A stretch of DNA of 64,000 nt from Pyronema omphalodes (GCA_024516155.1 JAJJXM010000029.1:434001-498000), one strand, 5' to 3'; shown: positions 22,108-33,713, numbered from the stretch's first letter. Notes: a model not told the origin generated them from the sequence alone. Numbers and translations are program-made.

Positions 22108-24936
22108 ATGGCCAAATCCCAGCTTAAGCGTCTCAAAGAGTCGCTTCGTACCGCCGGAGTAACTGGACAACAGAAGCCCAAGAAAGCAAAAACCAAGCGC
22201 GCTGTTGGATCGGCCGATTCTCGTCTTTCGAAAGAGAGCGCCCTTCAAAGCATTCGCGAGGAATTTAACCCATTCGAGGTCAAGAAAACTAAAACTAAAC
22301 ATGACATCTCTGGAATGGGTAAAGTGAAGGGTAAGGAAGGAAGGCCGACATTGAGCAAGACAATTGGACAGGAATTGGTAAGTTTTGGTTTGCGTTCTGG
22401 GTCTTGAGCTGTGGAATTGAGCCCGGGGAAATAATATGCTGATAGCAAATAGCGTACCAAAACTCTCCTCGTCGAAATGCAAAAACGTAACAAAGCTGGA
22501 GGAATCGTTGATAGACGTATCGGAGAAAATGATCCCACCATGGCCCCGGAGGACCGTATGCTCGAGCGTTTCACCCACGAAAAAACTAAGCGTGCCCGCG
22601 GAGGAGCTCTGTTCAACCTTGAGGACGACGATGAGCTTACCCATTTTGGTGCTACACTTTCCGCCGCTCCTATGCGCGAACTTGGACTCGGAAAGCTTCA
22701 GGACGAATTCGCAATGTCTGATGATGAGGAGGTCGCCGACAGCAACCCCAGGAAGAGACCACTTGAGGATGGAGACGAGTCAGCTGGATCTGACGACGAG
22801 GATAAGCCGGAGAAGAAGAAGTCAAAGGCTGAGGTTATGAAGGAGGTTATTTCAAAGTCAAAGTTTCACAAGTATGAGAGACAAAAGCTCAAGGAGGAGG
22901 ATGAAGATGAGAGAGAAAAGCTTGATGCACAGATGGGAGAGCTCTGGGGCCTTTTGGGTGTACGACAGCCTTCAACTACTGGAAATGCTTCTGGATCTAA
23001 CAATATCCCACTTGGAGAACCTGGATTGCCTGCGCCAGAGGCCAAGAAGGAGGAATTCAAGCCGGAGGAAAAGAAGGTTTCCAGGGACTACGACCAAGCT
23101 GTTAGAGAGATGATGTTTGACAAGCGATCTAAGCCGGCAGACAGGGAAAAGACGGAGGAGGAGAAGGCTGCTGCGGAGGTTGAGCGGTTAAAGAGAATGG
23201 AGGAGATGAGGTTAAAGAGAATGAGAGGAGAGGAGGTTGAGGAAGAGAAGGCGAAAGATAAGAAGGCGAGGGACGACAATGATATGGAGGAGGATGAGGA
23301 GGATGAGGGTGACAGAGTCAACGAGGCTGAGCAGTATGGCTTGGGTCAGGGTGTTCAGTCCTCGTCAAGAGTACAGGAGAACCCCGAGGATTACCTTGAT
23401 GGAGACTATGCGCTTTCAGACGACGATTATGTGGATGTAGACGAGGAGGGATTGGTTGACGGCGACCGGGAGGTCTCTGACGATGAATCCGACATGGGTG
23501 AGGCAGAGGCGGACTCAGATGAGGACGATTTCATTGCGGATGTTGCGCCGGGACAAGGTGTTGCTGTTAAGGGAGCATCAGGAGAGGCTGGCTCTGACAA
23601 GCTCGCATTCACTTTCCCATGTCCCCAAACACATGCGGAGATGTTAGAGATCACAAAGGGAATCGCCGTGGAGGACACACATACCGTTGTTGAGCGCATC
23701 CGTGTTCTTCACCACGCAAAGCTGAAGCCCGAGAACAAGGGCAAGCTCCAGAACTTTGCCCTTGTTCTCCTTGACCACATCATCTACCTCGCTAACCTTA
23801 CCTCCCCACGGATACCTTTCTCTGAGATTGATTTCCTCATCCGTCACCTCCACGCCATGACCAAGGCCTACCCCGAGCCCGTCTCAACTGCCTTCCGTGG
23901 AAAACTGAAGGAAATCAACGAGTCTCGTATGAACGATGAAATTAGCGCAGGAGATCTTGTATTGCTTACCGCTGTGGCTAGCATCTTCCCCACCTCTGAT
24001 CACTTTCACCCCGTTGTCACACCATCCATGCTCCTCATTGCCCGTTGGTTGGGCCAGGTCGATGTCAACTCTGTCAAGGTTCTGGCTATTGGAACTTACC
24101 TTGCCACTCTCGCTGCTCAGTATCAGAAGCTCTCTAAGCGTTACATCCCCGAGTCCGTTAGCTTCACTCTGAAGGCTCTTTCTCTTCTCGCTCCTGTTCC
24201 TCAAGCTCAGGTGCCTGGAGAGTTCTCTTACACCCCCTCCAATGCTCTTCGGATAAAGAACGCTCCCAAGGACTGGAAGCCCCGGAAGTTGTCTTTCGCT
24301 GACATGTATGCGCCTACCGCTGAGTCGCCGTTGGCTATCACCCACACTCTTTTTGGACTTTTGGATGTCTTGATTGCCCAGTACAGTGACCGCACTGCAT
24401 ACATTGAGATCTTTGAGCCTGCTCTCAGCATCTTGAAGCACTTCTCCACCAAAGCCTGCACTGCTCCTCTCGGTGCCGAGTTAAAGGTAATTATTTTCCG
24501 CGAAACTATTCAAGTATCCGCACTAACAAATTTACAGAAGAACGTTACTGCTTTCGCTAAGGATTTAGAGGGCAAGCTTTCACAGAAGAAGATCGCTCGC
24601 CGACCACTAGAGCTTCACCACCACAAGCCCCTCCCCCTCCCATCCAACGTACCAAAGTTCGAGGAGGACTACAGCATGGACAAGCACTACGACCCCAACG
24701 CGGAGCGCAGAGAAGCTTCCAAGTTGAAGGCGGAGCACAAGCGCGAGAAGAAGGCAGCGACAAGAGAGATCCGCAAGGACAACCAGTTCATTGCCGCTGT
24801 CAAGCTGAAGGAGGACCGTGCCAACAGCGAGGCCTACCACAAGAAGATGGCTCGCTTGACAGCAATGATCCAGAGCGAGGAGGGAGCCGCGGCGAACGAA
24901 TACAAGAGAGCGTCTGCAGCAAGAGGAAGGAAGTGA
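22108..24936 (+). CDS. NOP14: Nucleolar protein Nop14, small-subunit processome
   Basis: Nop14 is a component of the nucleolar 90S pre-ribosome needed for 18S rRNA maturation and 40S assembly. Exons 22108-22377, 22453-24486 and 24538-24936 give 900 residues (yeast about 810). N-terminal landmarks: the basic start MAKSQLKRLKESL, NPFEVKKTKTKHD and RTKTLLVEMQKRNKAGGIVDRR, then TMAPEDRMLERFTHEK. Long acidic tracts follow (about residues 190-460) and then the helical region with PCPQTHAE-type motif (FTFPCPQTHAEMLEI). The C-terminus is basic (KLKAEHKREKKAATREIRKD), as in the family. Intron 2 is 51 nt, has no in-frame stop and leaves the frame open if retained; CACTAAC and TTTACAG signals argue it is spliced. 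It is transcribed in the same direction as NIC96, 325 bp upstream. Confidence 0.95.
24487..24537 (+). other. Stop-free 51-nt intron of NOP14
   Basis: GTAATT...CACTAACAAATTTACAG, length divisible by three with no stop in the reading frame. Retention would add 17 residues between LGAELK and KNVTAFAKDL. Confidence 0.85.
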
Positions 24937-25261
24937 TGAATAATGGTCACCTGGGTCGGTGTTTTTGGATTCATTTTGTATATATAATCGGGTGTTGGTT
25001 TTTTTTGTGTGAGCTAAATGGACTTTTCCATAGCTCAAAAAGTTATCAAAGAACGCGAAATTTTCGCGATTTTAATTAAAGTGATGGTTCATGATCGACA
25101 TTTTCACGTGACAATCGCGTCTCCATTGTTTCTTGGCGACGCTAAAGGTTGACTTCGCCAAAAGCTTGGGATTTCCAACATCAACAGTCTTCGTTGTTCC
25201 GTGGAAGGAATCACCCAAACAAATCAGCAACCGTATACAATAAACGTCATCGATTAAGATC
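24937..25261. promoter_or_regulatory. NOP14 3' end and NIC96 promoter
   Basis: 325 bp between the NOP14 stop and the NIC96 start. The near-palindrome GCGAAATTTTCGCG at 25054-25067 is the only structure that stands out; it could be a terminator hairpin or a protein-binding site. Confidence 0.4.
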
Positions 25262-28200
25262 ATGGCTACCTCCGATCCTCCCCACGTATCGACGACCTCA
25301 CTGTTCAGCTCGCTGCTCGAGCAGTCCCGCAAACTTCGCCAGGAAACAGACACCGCCGACTTACCATCCATTCAGCTTGGTCTTGGTGAAATCGAAAGAC
25401 GCGCCAAAGAGCTAAAGAAGACAGGTACCGGAAAGCAATCAGATGCGCGGGCGTATGTTGATCTTCCTCTTACGTTTCAAACGCGCTTATACTGACAAAA
25501 TTCTTTGTTGAAGACGTTACCTTCTACGAGCCGGAGGAATCGACGCAGACCAGAACTTGAGAGATCTCGAAGCCATCGATTTCCAGACCGCCTATGAGCC
25601 CGCCCTTCCTGTTGACACTGACATCAACGTACGTTCTGGGCCTTTTGGTCCTCCGTTGACACCCCGCGTCTTCGCCCACTGACACGGAACAGGCCTACCT
25701 CCGCTCCAGAAAAGATCAAAATGTCGCCTCATCGATTGAAGAGGGTATGCGCCGCACCGCCAGAGACTTCGACGCCTTTGTCGCCAAAAACGTAACCACC
25801 GAATGGGAAGCACAAAAGCACAGGATATTCGAACATTTCGGATTGGCGCCCAAGTCTACTCCCGCAGTTGGCAGTGATGGTCGCGCTATGGGTACCAGCG
25901 CGTTCGGCGCTTCTTCTTTCGGTCGCTCGAGACTTACTGGACCGTCGGCGCAAGGAAATGGTCTTCCTACGAACACTGTATGGGCTAAGGCGAACTTTGG
26001 ACAGAGTGTACTTGGAAAGAGTATGGCTGTCAAGCCGGTGGAGGCTAGCAGCACCACCTACCAGGGAAGCTTATTCTCAGATGTAGACTCCTCCATGCAG
26101 GTCGAGCTCAGCAAACAGACTCAGCAGAGACAACAGAGGTTCTCTGGCGCTATTAAGCAGCTCAATGAGACTAGACTCAGACAGGATCCTAACCAGGGAA
26201 GCTTCCCTTTGATGAAGACTTTTGCGGATATCACTTCGGCATCTGGAAAGGATATGTTGACGCTTCAGTTGGAAGATTCTTGGAAGTTGTTGGCATCCGT
26301 TGTTGGTGAGGCCGACAGCAGTGACGTTTTCGGTGGTGCCCAGGAGAGGCAATTCATGAAGGACTACATCCTTAACCCTGCCGCCGAAAGCCAAGAGGCA
26401 TCTCGGATTAGAAAGAGAATCGAGAAGGGATCTCGCCGCTGGTTAGAAAAGCAGTTCCTCCAAGTTGTTGAGAAGACCGTGGTTGAATTTCCCACACTCG
26501 CACGTGTTGGTGGTGTACCATCGGTTCTCAACAAATTCCGAGGATTCATTAACGTTAAGATGTCACAGAACAATGACAAGCCTGACTGGGATACTAAGGG
26601 ATTTGAGTACATTAACGAGGTACCTTGTTGGGCTATGGTTTTCTACCTTATCCGTGCTGGTCTCTTGAAGGAGGCGGATGCATATGTTTCCCAGAACCAG
26701 TCACAGTTCCAGAAGCTCGACCGAGGATTTGCAACTTACCTTCATGCATACTGCGCTCATGAGGACCGCCGCTTGCCCAGACAGCTTCACGACAGAATCC
26801 AAGGAGAGTACAGCAACCGTGTACGACACATGGAGGACACCAAGGATCCCTTCAAGCCTGCAGTTTACAAAATCCTTGGTCGCTGTGAGTTAAGCAAGCG
26901 TTCCCTCCCCAGCGTTATGCCTACGGCTGAGGATTGGATGTGGCTGCAATTGGTTCTCTCCCGAGAAATCGACCGTACTTCCGAGCCTGCCCACGAAGTG
27001 TTTACCCTCCTCGACCTCCAAAAATCTGTCACCCAATTCGGTGCCAAACACTTTATGGCCAAGGGCAGCAACTTCGGTCTTTACTTCCAGATGCTCCTTA
27101 TGTGCGGATTATTCGAAGATGCTATCCACTATCTTTACTCCTTCCAATATGTCGACGGTGTTCACTTCGCTATCGCTCTTACCTACTACGGTCTCTTGAG
27201 ACCAACCGATAACCCTCTTAAGAATGATCAGGAGTTGATCACCTTGGGAGCCGCCGGGGAGAAGCAGCTCAACTTCCCTAGACTCATTGGTTACTACACT
27301 TCTGACTTCCGTACCCCCAACGCGGAAGAGGCTGTTGATTACCTCTCCTTGATCTCCTTGAACGGAGACCTCCCCGGTGACCGCGGTGCTCAGCAGCTTA
27401 AGATTTGCCACGAGGCCCTCAGAGAGCTTGTTTTGAGTACTCGGGAATTCACCGCCCTCCTTGGTGACGTCCACGCCGACGGATCCCGTCAAAAGGGAGC
27501 CATCGAGAAGCGCATGAAGCTCATCCGTCTCACCGACCAGAGCGAGTACTTGCGGACCATCACCGAGCAAGCTGCTGTTTCCGCCGATGATGATGGAAGA
27601 GCTGCCGATGCTGTTCTCCTTTACCATCTCGCTGAGGATTACGATACCGTCGTTCAGATCCTTAACAAGAACTTGTCGAATCACATTGCTCTCGATGAAG
27701 GCGTGCTCAGAGGAAGCCCCATGCCGGCATCTCTTGCCCAGCCGGGCGACTCTTTGGCTGCCGTTGATGACCCAGTACAGCTAGCTAGAAATATGTTGGG
27801 AATGTACCACAACAACACCGCTGTGTTGAGAAAGATTCAGTTGAGGAATAGAGAGGCATGTGGTGTTTTGCTTCAGATTGCGGATGCCAAGGAGGCATTT
27901 GCAAATGGTGATTTCGAGGGATGTTTGGCGGTAAGTTCCCTTTGTCCTTATTACTATTTTTGGGGAGTGCCTTTGAAATTTTGGGGCTCCTTTTTCCCTT
28001 TGGAATTTTACTAATTCGATCATCACAATAGATTATTGACCGTCTCAACCTTATCCCGTTGGATCCCTACGCCGACATTGGTGTTATCCGTCGTAGCGCC
28101 ACAAACTTCTCCTCCCTTCATGAAACTGTGAGCCGTAACATCGGTATTGTTCTTTCATTGGCTGTTGAGTCTTGTACTCGACTATGCGCAGAGCTTAAGG

Positions 28201-28346
28201 ACTCGAAGTATACCGATGCCAATAAACAACAGAAACTTGCCGAGCTTAAGATGAGGACTAAGTCCGCTTTGATTTATGCGGGAATGATTCAGTTTAGGTT
28301 ACCAGTAGGGGTTTATCAGTTTTTACATAGTAGGGAGGTTGAATAA
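25262..28346 (+). CDS. NIC96: Nucleoporin Nic96 (inner ring scaffold)
   Basis: Nic96/Nup93 is the linker nucleoporin of the nuclear pore inner ring. Four exons (25262-25452, 25514-25628, 25693-27930, 28032-28346) give 952 residues; yeast is 839 and filamentous fungi are usually near 950. The N-terminal part (SLFSSLLEQSRKL; LRDLEAIDFQTAYEP) corresponds to the region binding the Nsp1 channel trimer. The helical domain follows, with recognisable family blocks: QFLQVVEKTVVEFP, GFINVKMSQNN, WAMVFYLIRAGLLKEA, LYFQMLLMCGLFEDAIHYLY, VHFAIALTYYGLLRP and the C-terminal RLNLIPLDPYADI. Introns of 61, 64 and 101 nt have matching phases; the last begins GTAAGT. Confidence 0.95.
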
Positions 28347-28759
28347 GTGGGCAATCTGGTGGTAATTGACCGTGGGGATGGGGAGTGGTGGAGTGGAGTG
28401 AGGGGAGTGAAGGAGAAAGAAATGGGGAGGTGAAGAATTCAAGTTTTGTGATATCAAAGGAGAGTAGATGAGCGATAATGATTTTTTATGTTTAACTCAA
28501 GGCTGTGCTGGTTTGCATTTTGTTTTTATGGGTCTGTTCACTTGATGTGGGAAAGTGTAAACGACAAAAAAAGAGAAAGTAGAACAGATTTTTTTTGGAA
28601 TGCAAAGTTGATGCTGCTATTTTGAACTTGAGTTGAGAAGATTGGTGATTTTCAAGAGGTGTGATGATGCTTACACGCCTTTCTTGATTAAATTTGAAGT
28701 ATTAGAAGAGCTTAGTACGTCCTAACATGCCCAAAAGTAACCCCATGAAGAAACTCGAT
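28347..28759. other. convergent 3' intergenic region
   Basis: 3' UTR of NIC96 and of the small minus-strand gene. No frame supported. Confidence 0.5.
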
Positions 28760-28879
28760 TCAAGGACTGAGAAGCCAAGCAAATCCTGCAACTCCGGCCA
28801 GCCCAGCACAAACAAAGATGATAACAAGGACGGTAACAACAATGAGCTCGGGCCTGAGGTCCCCAGTCCAGTCCGTCAT
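28760..28879 (-). CDS. 39-residue single-pass membrane peptide
   Basis: The ATG at 28879 (G at -3) to the TGA at 28760-28762 encodes MTDWTGDLRPE followed by one hydrophobic helix (ELIVVTVLVIIFVCAGLAG and on to FAWLLSP), ending right after the helix. This is the shape of a small membrane subunit or regulator. The third-position pattern and tidy ends look like a gene, but such a short frame can be chance, and an additional upstream exon cannot be excluded. I cannot name a family. Confidence 0.45.
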   Translation of the reverse strand: MTDWTGDLRPELIVVTVLVIIFVCAGLAGVAGFAWLLSP

Positions 28880-29609
28880 TGCTGTTATGCAACCAGCTGA
28901 ACAACTCTAGAATATCTTTTTATTTTGGTGGAAGGTCGTGACTTGTGTACCTCCTATGTGCACCGATCGCTCGGCGGAGCGCTGTGATAACTGTAGTGTA
29001 AGGAACGATACGTCTGCGGTTGAGAAAAAGAAGTGGAAAGAGTGGTAAATGATATGGGATTTCAAATTTGTCCGTGACGATGGCTTTGTATAGGCTCAGG
29101 TTTTGTTTGGAGTCGAGAATGTTTTAAAAACGTTGATGAGTTTTGGGCGATGTTTTACAGTGGAATTACCAAGACGGGAGATATACAAAGCAATACATCA
29201 GGGGATGCCGATAGGGACCCCATGAGGTGATGTGCCATGCCATATTCAACCCCGTCTGGTCCAGTTTGAAGGATAGGTGGATGTTCACTTTACACCTCCA
29301 TCTACTTTTGTCAGGGCCATCCTCCATTCTCCAAATCATTTCGTCTTTCATCCTATACATCCATCTTCCACCAGCTTTGCTTCTAGCTTTCTGCTCACTT
29401 GATCACTAAATACACGTTGCTAAATCTTTTGCTTTTTGATATAAACACGGTAAGTTTTTCTTTGTTAATCCGCACCTCAATCACTTTCAAACGACCTTGC
29501 TAACCAAGGTATCCTACTCCATAGACCGCACACCGCGCATCTTCAACCCCAAACACAAAATCTCTCTACACACTCTCCAACCAAACCAGCATACCGCATA
29601 GCAACAATC
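28880..29609. promoter_or_regulatory. Divergent upstream region with probable 5' UTR intron
   Basis: Between the divergent 39-residue gene and the Cys-rich gene. 29450-29524 looks like an intron in the 5' UTR of the latter: GTAAGT donor, TTGCTAACC branch at about 29498-29506 and CCATAG acceptor. Confidence 0.5.
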
Positions 29610-29951
29610 ATGGTCATAATCACAACCACTCTATCTCCAACCGATTCCCCACAACTCCCTAATTCCAGCTCTTCTGATCTCGATTACACCTGGACTCCCA
29701 GTCCCGGAAGCCACTGCTGCTACGCAACAAATTGTACCACCCCCGACTACCACTTCAAACCTGTCCCCGGCCGTATCTATGCTAGATGCAAGCGATGCTG
29801 TTCGGAGTTTTGTGATGAGTGTGTTAGGAAGGGAATGATGGAACATGATTGTGAGGAGAACCAAGAGGAGGAGGAGGGGGAGGGGTATGAGGATTGTTCC
29901 TTGGGTGATTATAAGAGGATTCAAGAAGGTGGGGATTGTAAAACGCAATAG
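29610..29951 (+). CDS. Small Cys-rich protein, probable zinc binder
   Basis: 113 residues from an ATG in good context (ACAATCATGG, A at -3). The N-terminal 35 residues are Ser/Thr/Pro rich. Residues about 36-81 carry nine cysteines in a compact pattern (CCYATNC...ARCKRCCSEFCDEC...HDC), like a small treble-clef or zinc-ribbon fold, followed by an acidic EENQEEEEGEG run. There is no signal peptide, so it is probably intracellular. The probable 5' UTR intron upstream supports transcription. Family not recognised. Confidence 0.6.
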   Translation: MVIITTTLSPTDSPQLPNSSSSDLDYTWTPSPGSHCCYATNCTTPDYHFKPVPGRIYARCKRCCSEFCDECVRKGMMEHDCEENQEEEEGEGYEDCSLGDYKRIQEGGDCKTQ

Positions 29952-30616
29952 GCTTTGGAATGGGACAGAATGAGGTTTGAAGCTTGTCGCGGGGATTGTG
30001 ATGGGGATATTTGGAGTTTTATAGGTTGTGCTGGTGTGAGGGTTGGCTATCTTTTGGAATTTTGAGGACGGGGAATGTGCGGTGGTTTTTTTTTTTTTTT
30101 TGTACGCATGGTTGGGAATTTTGGGCTTTTATATTAAAGGCGCAAACAATAACTTTGCATGCTGAACGTAAATAAAAATCAATACACTTTAGAAATCGTA
30201 AAAGAAATCAGCAAAGGACGTATGAGGCTAAAATATCCGAGCTTGTTAGAACGGTCCACGTACCTAGAGTTGCCAGGAATTTGTTGCGTACTCCATACGC
30301 TAGCCATAGATCGTGGGTAACATGTAACCAAGAACATGTAAGCCTCTTAGACGAAGCAGCATGTATGGATCATCGGAGCAAATCAATCCCAGACTTGGCA
30401 AAGATATCAACACACATAACCACATCTCGGAGACATGTATCGAAGCCATAGTCTAAGCTACAGATTCAATCGTATATGCAAGATAAAGAACAAAATCCAG
30501 AAAATCACATGACGAAAACGGAGATAAATCAGTCACTGTCGCATTACGTAACATGGATGACTTCTGGAGGTTATGCTACATAAACAGACGTCGGGGTTGA
30601 AGCTATTAGGGTTGAG

Positions 30617-30629
30617 CCCCCCCCCCCCC
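30617..30629 (+). repeat. C13 homopolymer
   Basis: Run of 13 C within an otherwise mixed sequence. Confidence 0.9.
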
Positions 30630-31179
30630 GAAAGTCTTGGCTTGGGCTTGGAATATGGTGAATATGGTGGATATGAAAGGAGTAATTGTGGCGTAAGACT
30701 TTGCGTGTTGCGTAGTTATTGTTTGGGGAAAATGGGAAAGATGGGTATTGGTGTTTGAGGATATGTGTCGACGGAGGGGGAGGGTGCTGAGGAGATGGTG
30801 GTTAGAGTGTGAATCTTGAAATGGGATGGTTAAAGTAACTGTTGCAAAATTAAGTCGGAAGAAACTTATTGGAATTATGTGATGAAGAACGTAAGGTAGG
30901 CTTTGAGTTGAGCAAGCAGAAATCATGAAAGATTTTGTGTGTCCCGGATTTTCAACAGTGTTGGCCGAATCGTGGTTGCTAGGTGTGGAAGCACAGGTAC
31001 CGAATACAGCTATAATGTATGTGTCTAAGTGACGATGATTTCACCCGATATTGCGGCATGATCTAGAATGGAGTACAGAGGGTCTTTCATGTCATAAGAG
31101 CATACTCCGAACGCAGAAGATGTTAGTGGGGTTTGGATTGTTCTTCGACTCCTAAGGACGACATAATAAGCACAACTTA

Positions 31180-31470
31180 ACGCCTTCCACTGATAAGTCT
31201 CACAAAGACATAACCTCGACCCTCAGCCCTCGCTACCACATCTGGACCCTCAAAAAAAAATTTATCTGGATCTCGCGCTCTCCCCGCAGGCAGAGCAACA
31301 ACATCCGGCATTCCGGGATTCGAACCCAAGGCTACCACGGAAAAACCATGCCTGGAATCACCCAAGACATGTAAACCAGCCTATTTAAACTCTCAGATGG
31401 CACCAGAGGGGAAGCATGGGGAAGCGACCGGCCGCCTCGCGGCCCGTGTCCTAAAGCGGCCGGTCCGACG
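31180..31470 (-). other. B-box-like word and GC-rich hairpin, possible SINE relic
   Basis: On the minus strand near 31330-31314 the word GGTTCGAATCC is an exact RNA polymerase III B-box consensus, inside GGGTTCGAATCCCGG. No tRNA cloverleaf could be folded around it and no convincing A-box was found. At 31426-31465 a 10-bp perfect inverted repeat (GACCGGCCGC/GCGGCCGGTC) encloses a 20-nt loop, in unusually GC-rich sequence. It may be a tRNA-derived SINE relic or an unrelated hairpin. Confidence 0.25.
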
Positions 31471-32823
31471 ATTAGAAGAAAGGGGAGGAAAGTGGGTAGA
31501 CAAGAGGAAGGAAGGAGAGAGGGAAGTGGAAGAAGGGGAGGAGGAACATAGAAATTTTGAGTCAAAAATTGTAGTGAGGTGGGCAACTGGTGTCGCCCGC
31601 GCTCGGGGTTGTCATAAACGGATGAGGAGTGCTGATGGGGAAGAGGGGCCTTTTATACTTTGGGTAGGCGGCTCAAAGGTTTCGCCGATCAGCGGCTGAG
31701 AAAGTTCTGGAAACACCTGGTTCGTGTTGGACAATGGAGAGGGTTCAAGATCTATGGGGTGGGCTGAAGATCTATTGGGAGGGTTGAAGTTCGATGAGGA
31801 GGTTCGAATCTCGATGCTTGGCAGTAATGATGGCATGAATGTGTGGAATAGGGTTTACGCGACAGAGGCAACCAGTTGCATAGAATTGATGGCTCTTAAA
31901 CTCATAATAATATCTCTTTTGATTATCATCACTCTAATACAGACAAAATTTCAGGTATAATACTATTGAGTGACGTATTTCTACGAGTATACGCATCGCC
32001 AATGTTTCTTCCTGTAGCTAGCTGATCGATGGCAGAATTTGACCTGCTGAGTAAAATTGGGAGGCGAAGCATTTCTTTTCTTTCTGTAACCTTCGTGGAA
32101 GTATTTGCTCTATCTATTCTTTTTCCCATGGGCAGTGCCTTCATCATCTTTTAACTGTTTACATCTCACATCGACCCGGCCACAAGGAAATCTTACTAAC
32201 CCGCACTTGAGTTAAGCGCCGAGGATGGGGTTATCATCACATCCAATTCCCCGGGAAAGGAAGGGGCACTGTCCCGGTGGGTATACATATGTAGTCATTC
32301 TGTAGGCTTAGAGGGCCCTCTGATGAATATTTGTGGGGCTCAACCAATCTGGAAGCTTTCATATCCTTTGTGCGATACTATGCGCACGAGTTCAGTTTAC
32401 AAACCCCTCTTATACACCCGTGACCCAGCATAAAACTCTCTATCGTGCTTTCTTTCCACATAATAATCGCCATATTTGTGTGATAAAGATGATCGGAGTG
32501 ATGAATAAAGCACACTCGGAATGTGACTAAAGCATATGGAAGACCATCTGATAGAAAGGTACAACCTACTATATCTCTACTGCTTGGTACAAAAGACAAG
32601 CTCTTTCTGACTGCAAAGATATATATTGGTCAGTATCAGCGTATGGGTGTGTTTTAAGGTCATTTAATTATGGAATGGAGGTAATCCGGATTACTACTTA
32701 CATTCATACAATCTTCATGGGTTGCAGTGAGTGCGTAAAGAGGTTTGTGGTCAGGAGTTGAGGGGTGAAAGTCTGATGCGGAAGCTTTTCACGCGTGGAA
32801 TGAATGATTGGGTTGGTTAAACT

Positions 32824-32969
32824 TATTTTGATTTTGATTTTTAATCATACATCCGTTCGAGGCCTTTAAGGCCTGTGTGGGTAAAAGCAAATATACAACC
32901 TGTTCTTGTCCTCGAAGCCAAAGCTTCCTCTTGAGGCGCCCTTATCTCCTGTGTCCCTATTCGCTCCCA
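32824..32969 (-). mobile_element. 5'-truncated LINE copy, 146 bp, with target duplication
   Basis: Read on the minus strand it ends GGCCTTAAAGGCCTCG...GGATGTATGATT, then an A-rich AATCAAAATCAAAATAA tail. This parallels the 3' UTR and tail of the LINE at 1-4038, including the GAGGACA and GCCTC blocks further upstream. It is flanked by a perfect 12-bp direct repeat GTTGGTTAAACT (32812-32823 and 32970-32981). Confidence 0.88.
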
Positions 32970-33128
32970 GTTGGTTAAACTGACCCTCAAAAATTCTGAA
33001 ATCGGCTCTCCTTTAAGTGGCGGATTTCCATTGGATTTTTATTCTACTTTCAGCTGTTCGGCATGTATTATATTAAGATCAAACGACATATCCAGCGCAC
33101 AATTCAACCCTTGGATTCCGCGTTGTGC

Positions 33129-33237
33129 GGGTGGCCTCATAAGGTGGTTAATTTCACGAGAACGGGTATTGGGAGTTTTGTTGTAGTTTCCTGCATGAGC
33201 CTTTTAGGCCTCGGTCAGTGTATGATTCAATAAATAA
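33129..33237 (+). mobile_element. 5'-truncated LINE copy, 109 bp, with target duplication
   Basis: The body carries the same 3' UTR landmarks as the first LINE (GTGGCCTCATAAGG, GAGCCTTTTAGGCCTCGG, GTGTATGATT) and ends with the short tail CAATAAATAA. A perfect 14-bp direct repeat ATTCCGCGTTGTGC flanks it (33115-33128 and 33238-33251). It lies 145 bp from, and in opposite orientation to, the copy at 32824-32969. Confidence 0.9.
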
Positions 33238-33251
33238 ATTCCGCGTTGTGC

Positions 33252-33713
33252 AGTTTTCCGGTTCCCTAGTAACATATTTAGATCCATAGATCTTTCCATA
33301 CTAAAGGAGCTTTGGCCAAGAATTCTCGGCCAGTATTTGCATTCATAGAAAGTGCATCTAACTATTACTGGAGTAATAGACTGGACTGATGCCAGTATCA
33401 TAAATTCCAGCCACGCGGAACCCCTTACTCAAATTCATCCCCTGCTGAAATTCTTTGGCTGAGGAACGCCGTTCGGTTAACCTATCGCATTCGTTTTTAC
33501 AATATCAAAGACTGGAAAATTATCCATCTATTGTATAAAGTTTCTCAAGTTTCTCCGTTTAATATCGATCACGCAGCTCATCTGTAGTTTACCGATTCAA
33601 AAGTTCAACAATCCAACGGTTCAATAATCCCACTCTCCAATACTCCAAAAGTTCCAATAAACCTGCCGCTTGACATCCATTCAACTTCCGATTTCCAAAC
33701 TCTATCTGTCAAA
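33252..33713. promoter_or_regulatory. Upstream region of the secreted Cys protein
   Basis: No gene seen. The last 150 bp are pyrimidine-rich and hold repeated TTCAACAATCCAACGGTTCAA-like words close to the ATG at 33714, probably the 5' UTR. Confidence 0.4.

Larger units (their letters stand above)
29952..32811. other. Gene-poor region
   Basis: About 2.9 kb. I see a C13 run at 30617-30629, a tRNA-B-box-like word with a GC-rich hairpin (31180-31470, separate entry) and scattered short frames that look like chance. The frame at 31397-31699 is charged and low complexity; I do not support it as a gene. Confidence 0.45.

Noticed and set aside
24530..24537. Reading NOP14 through the 51-nt intron as one exon
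   Set aside because: The branch site CACTAAC, acceptor TTTACAG and donor GTAATT are all good, and the extra 17 residues interrupt a conserved block.
31177..31365. tRNA gene suggested by GGTTCGAATCC
   Set aside because: No acceptor stem or D/anticodon arms can be paired at the right distances.
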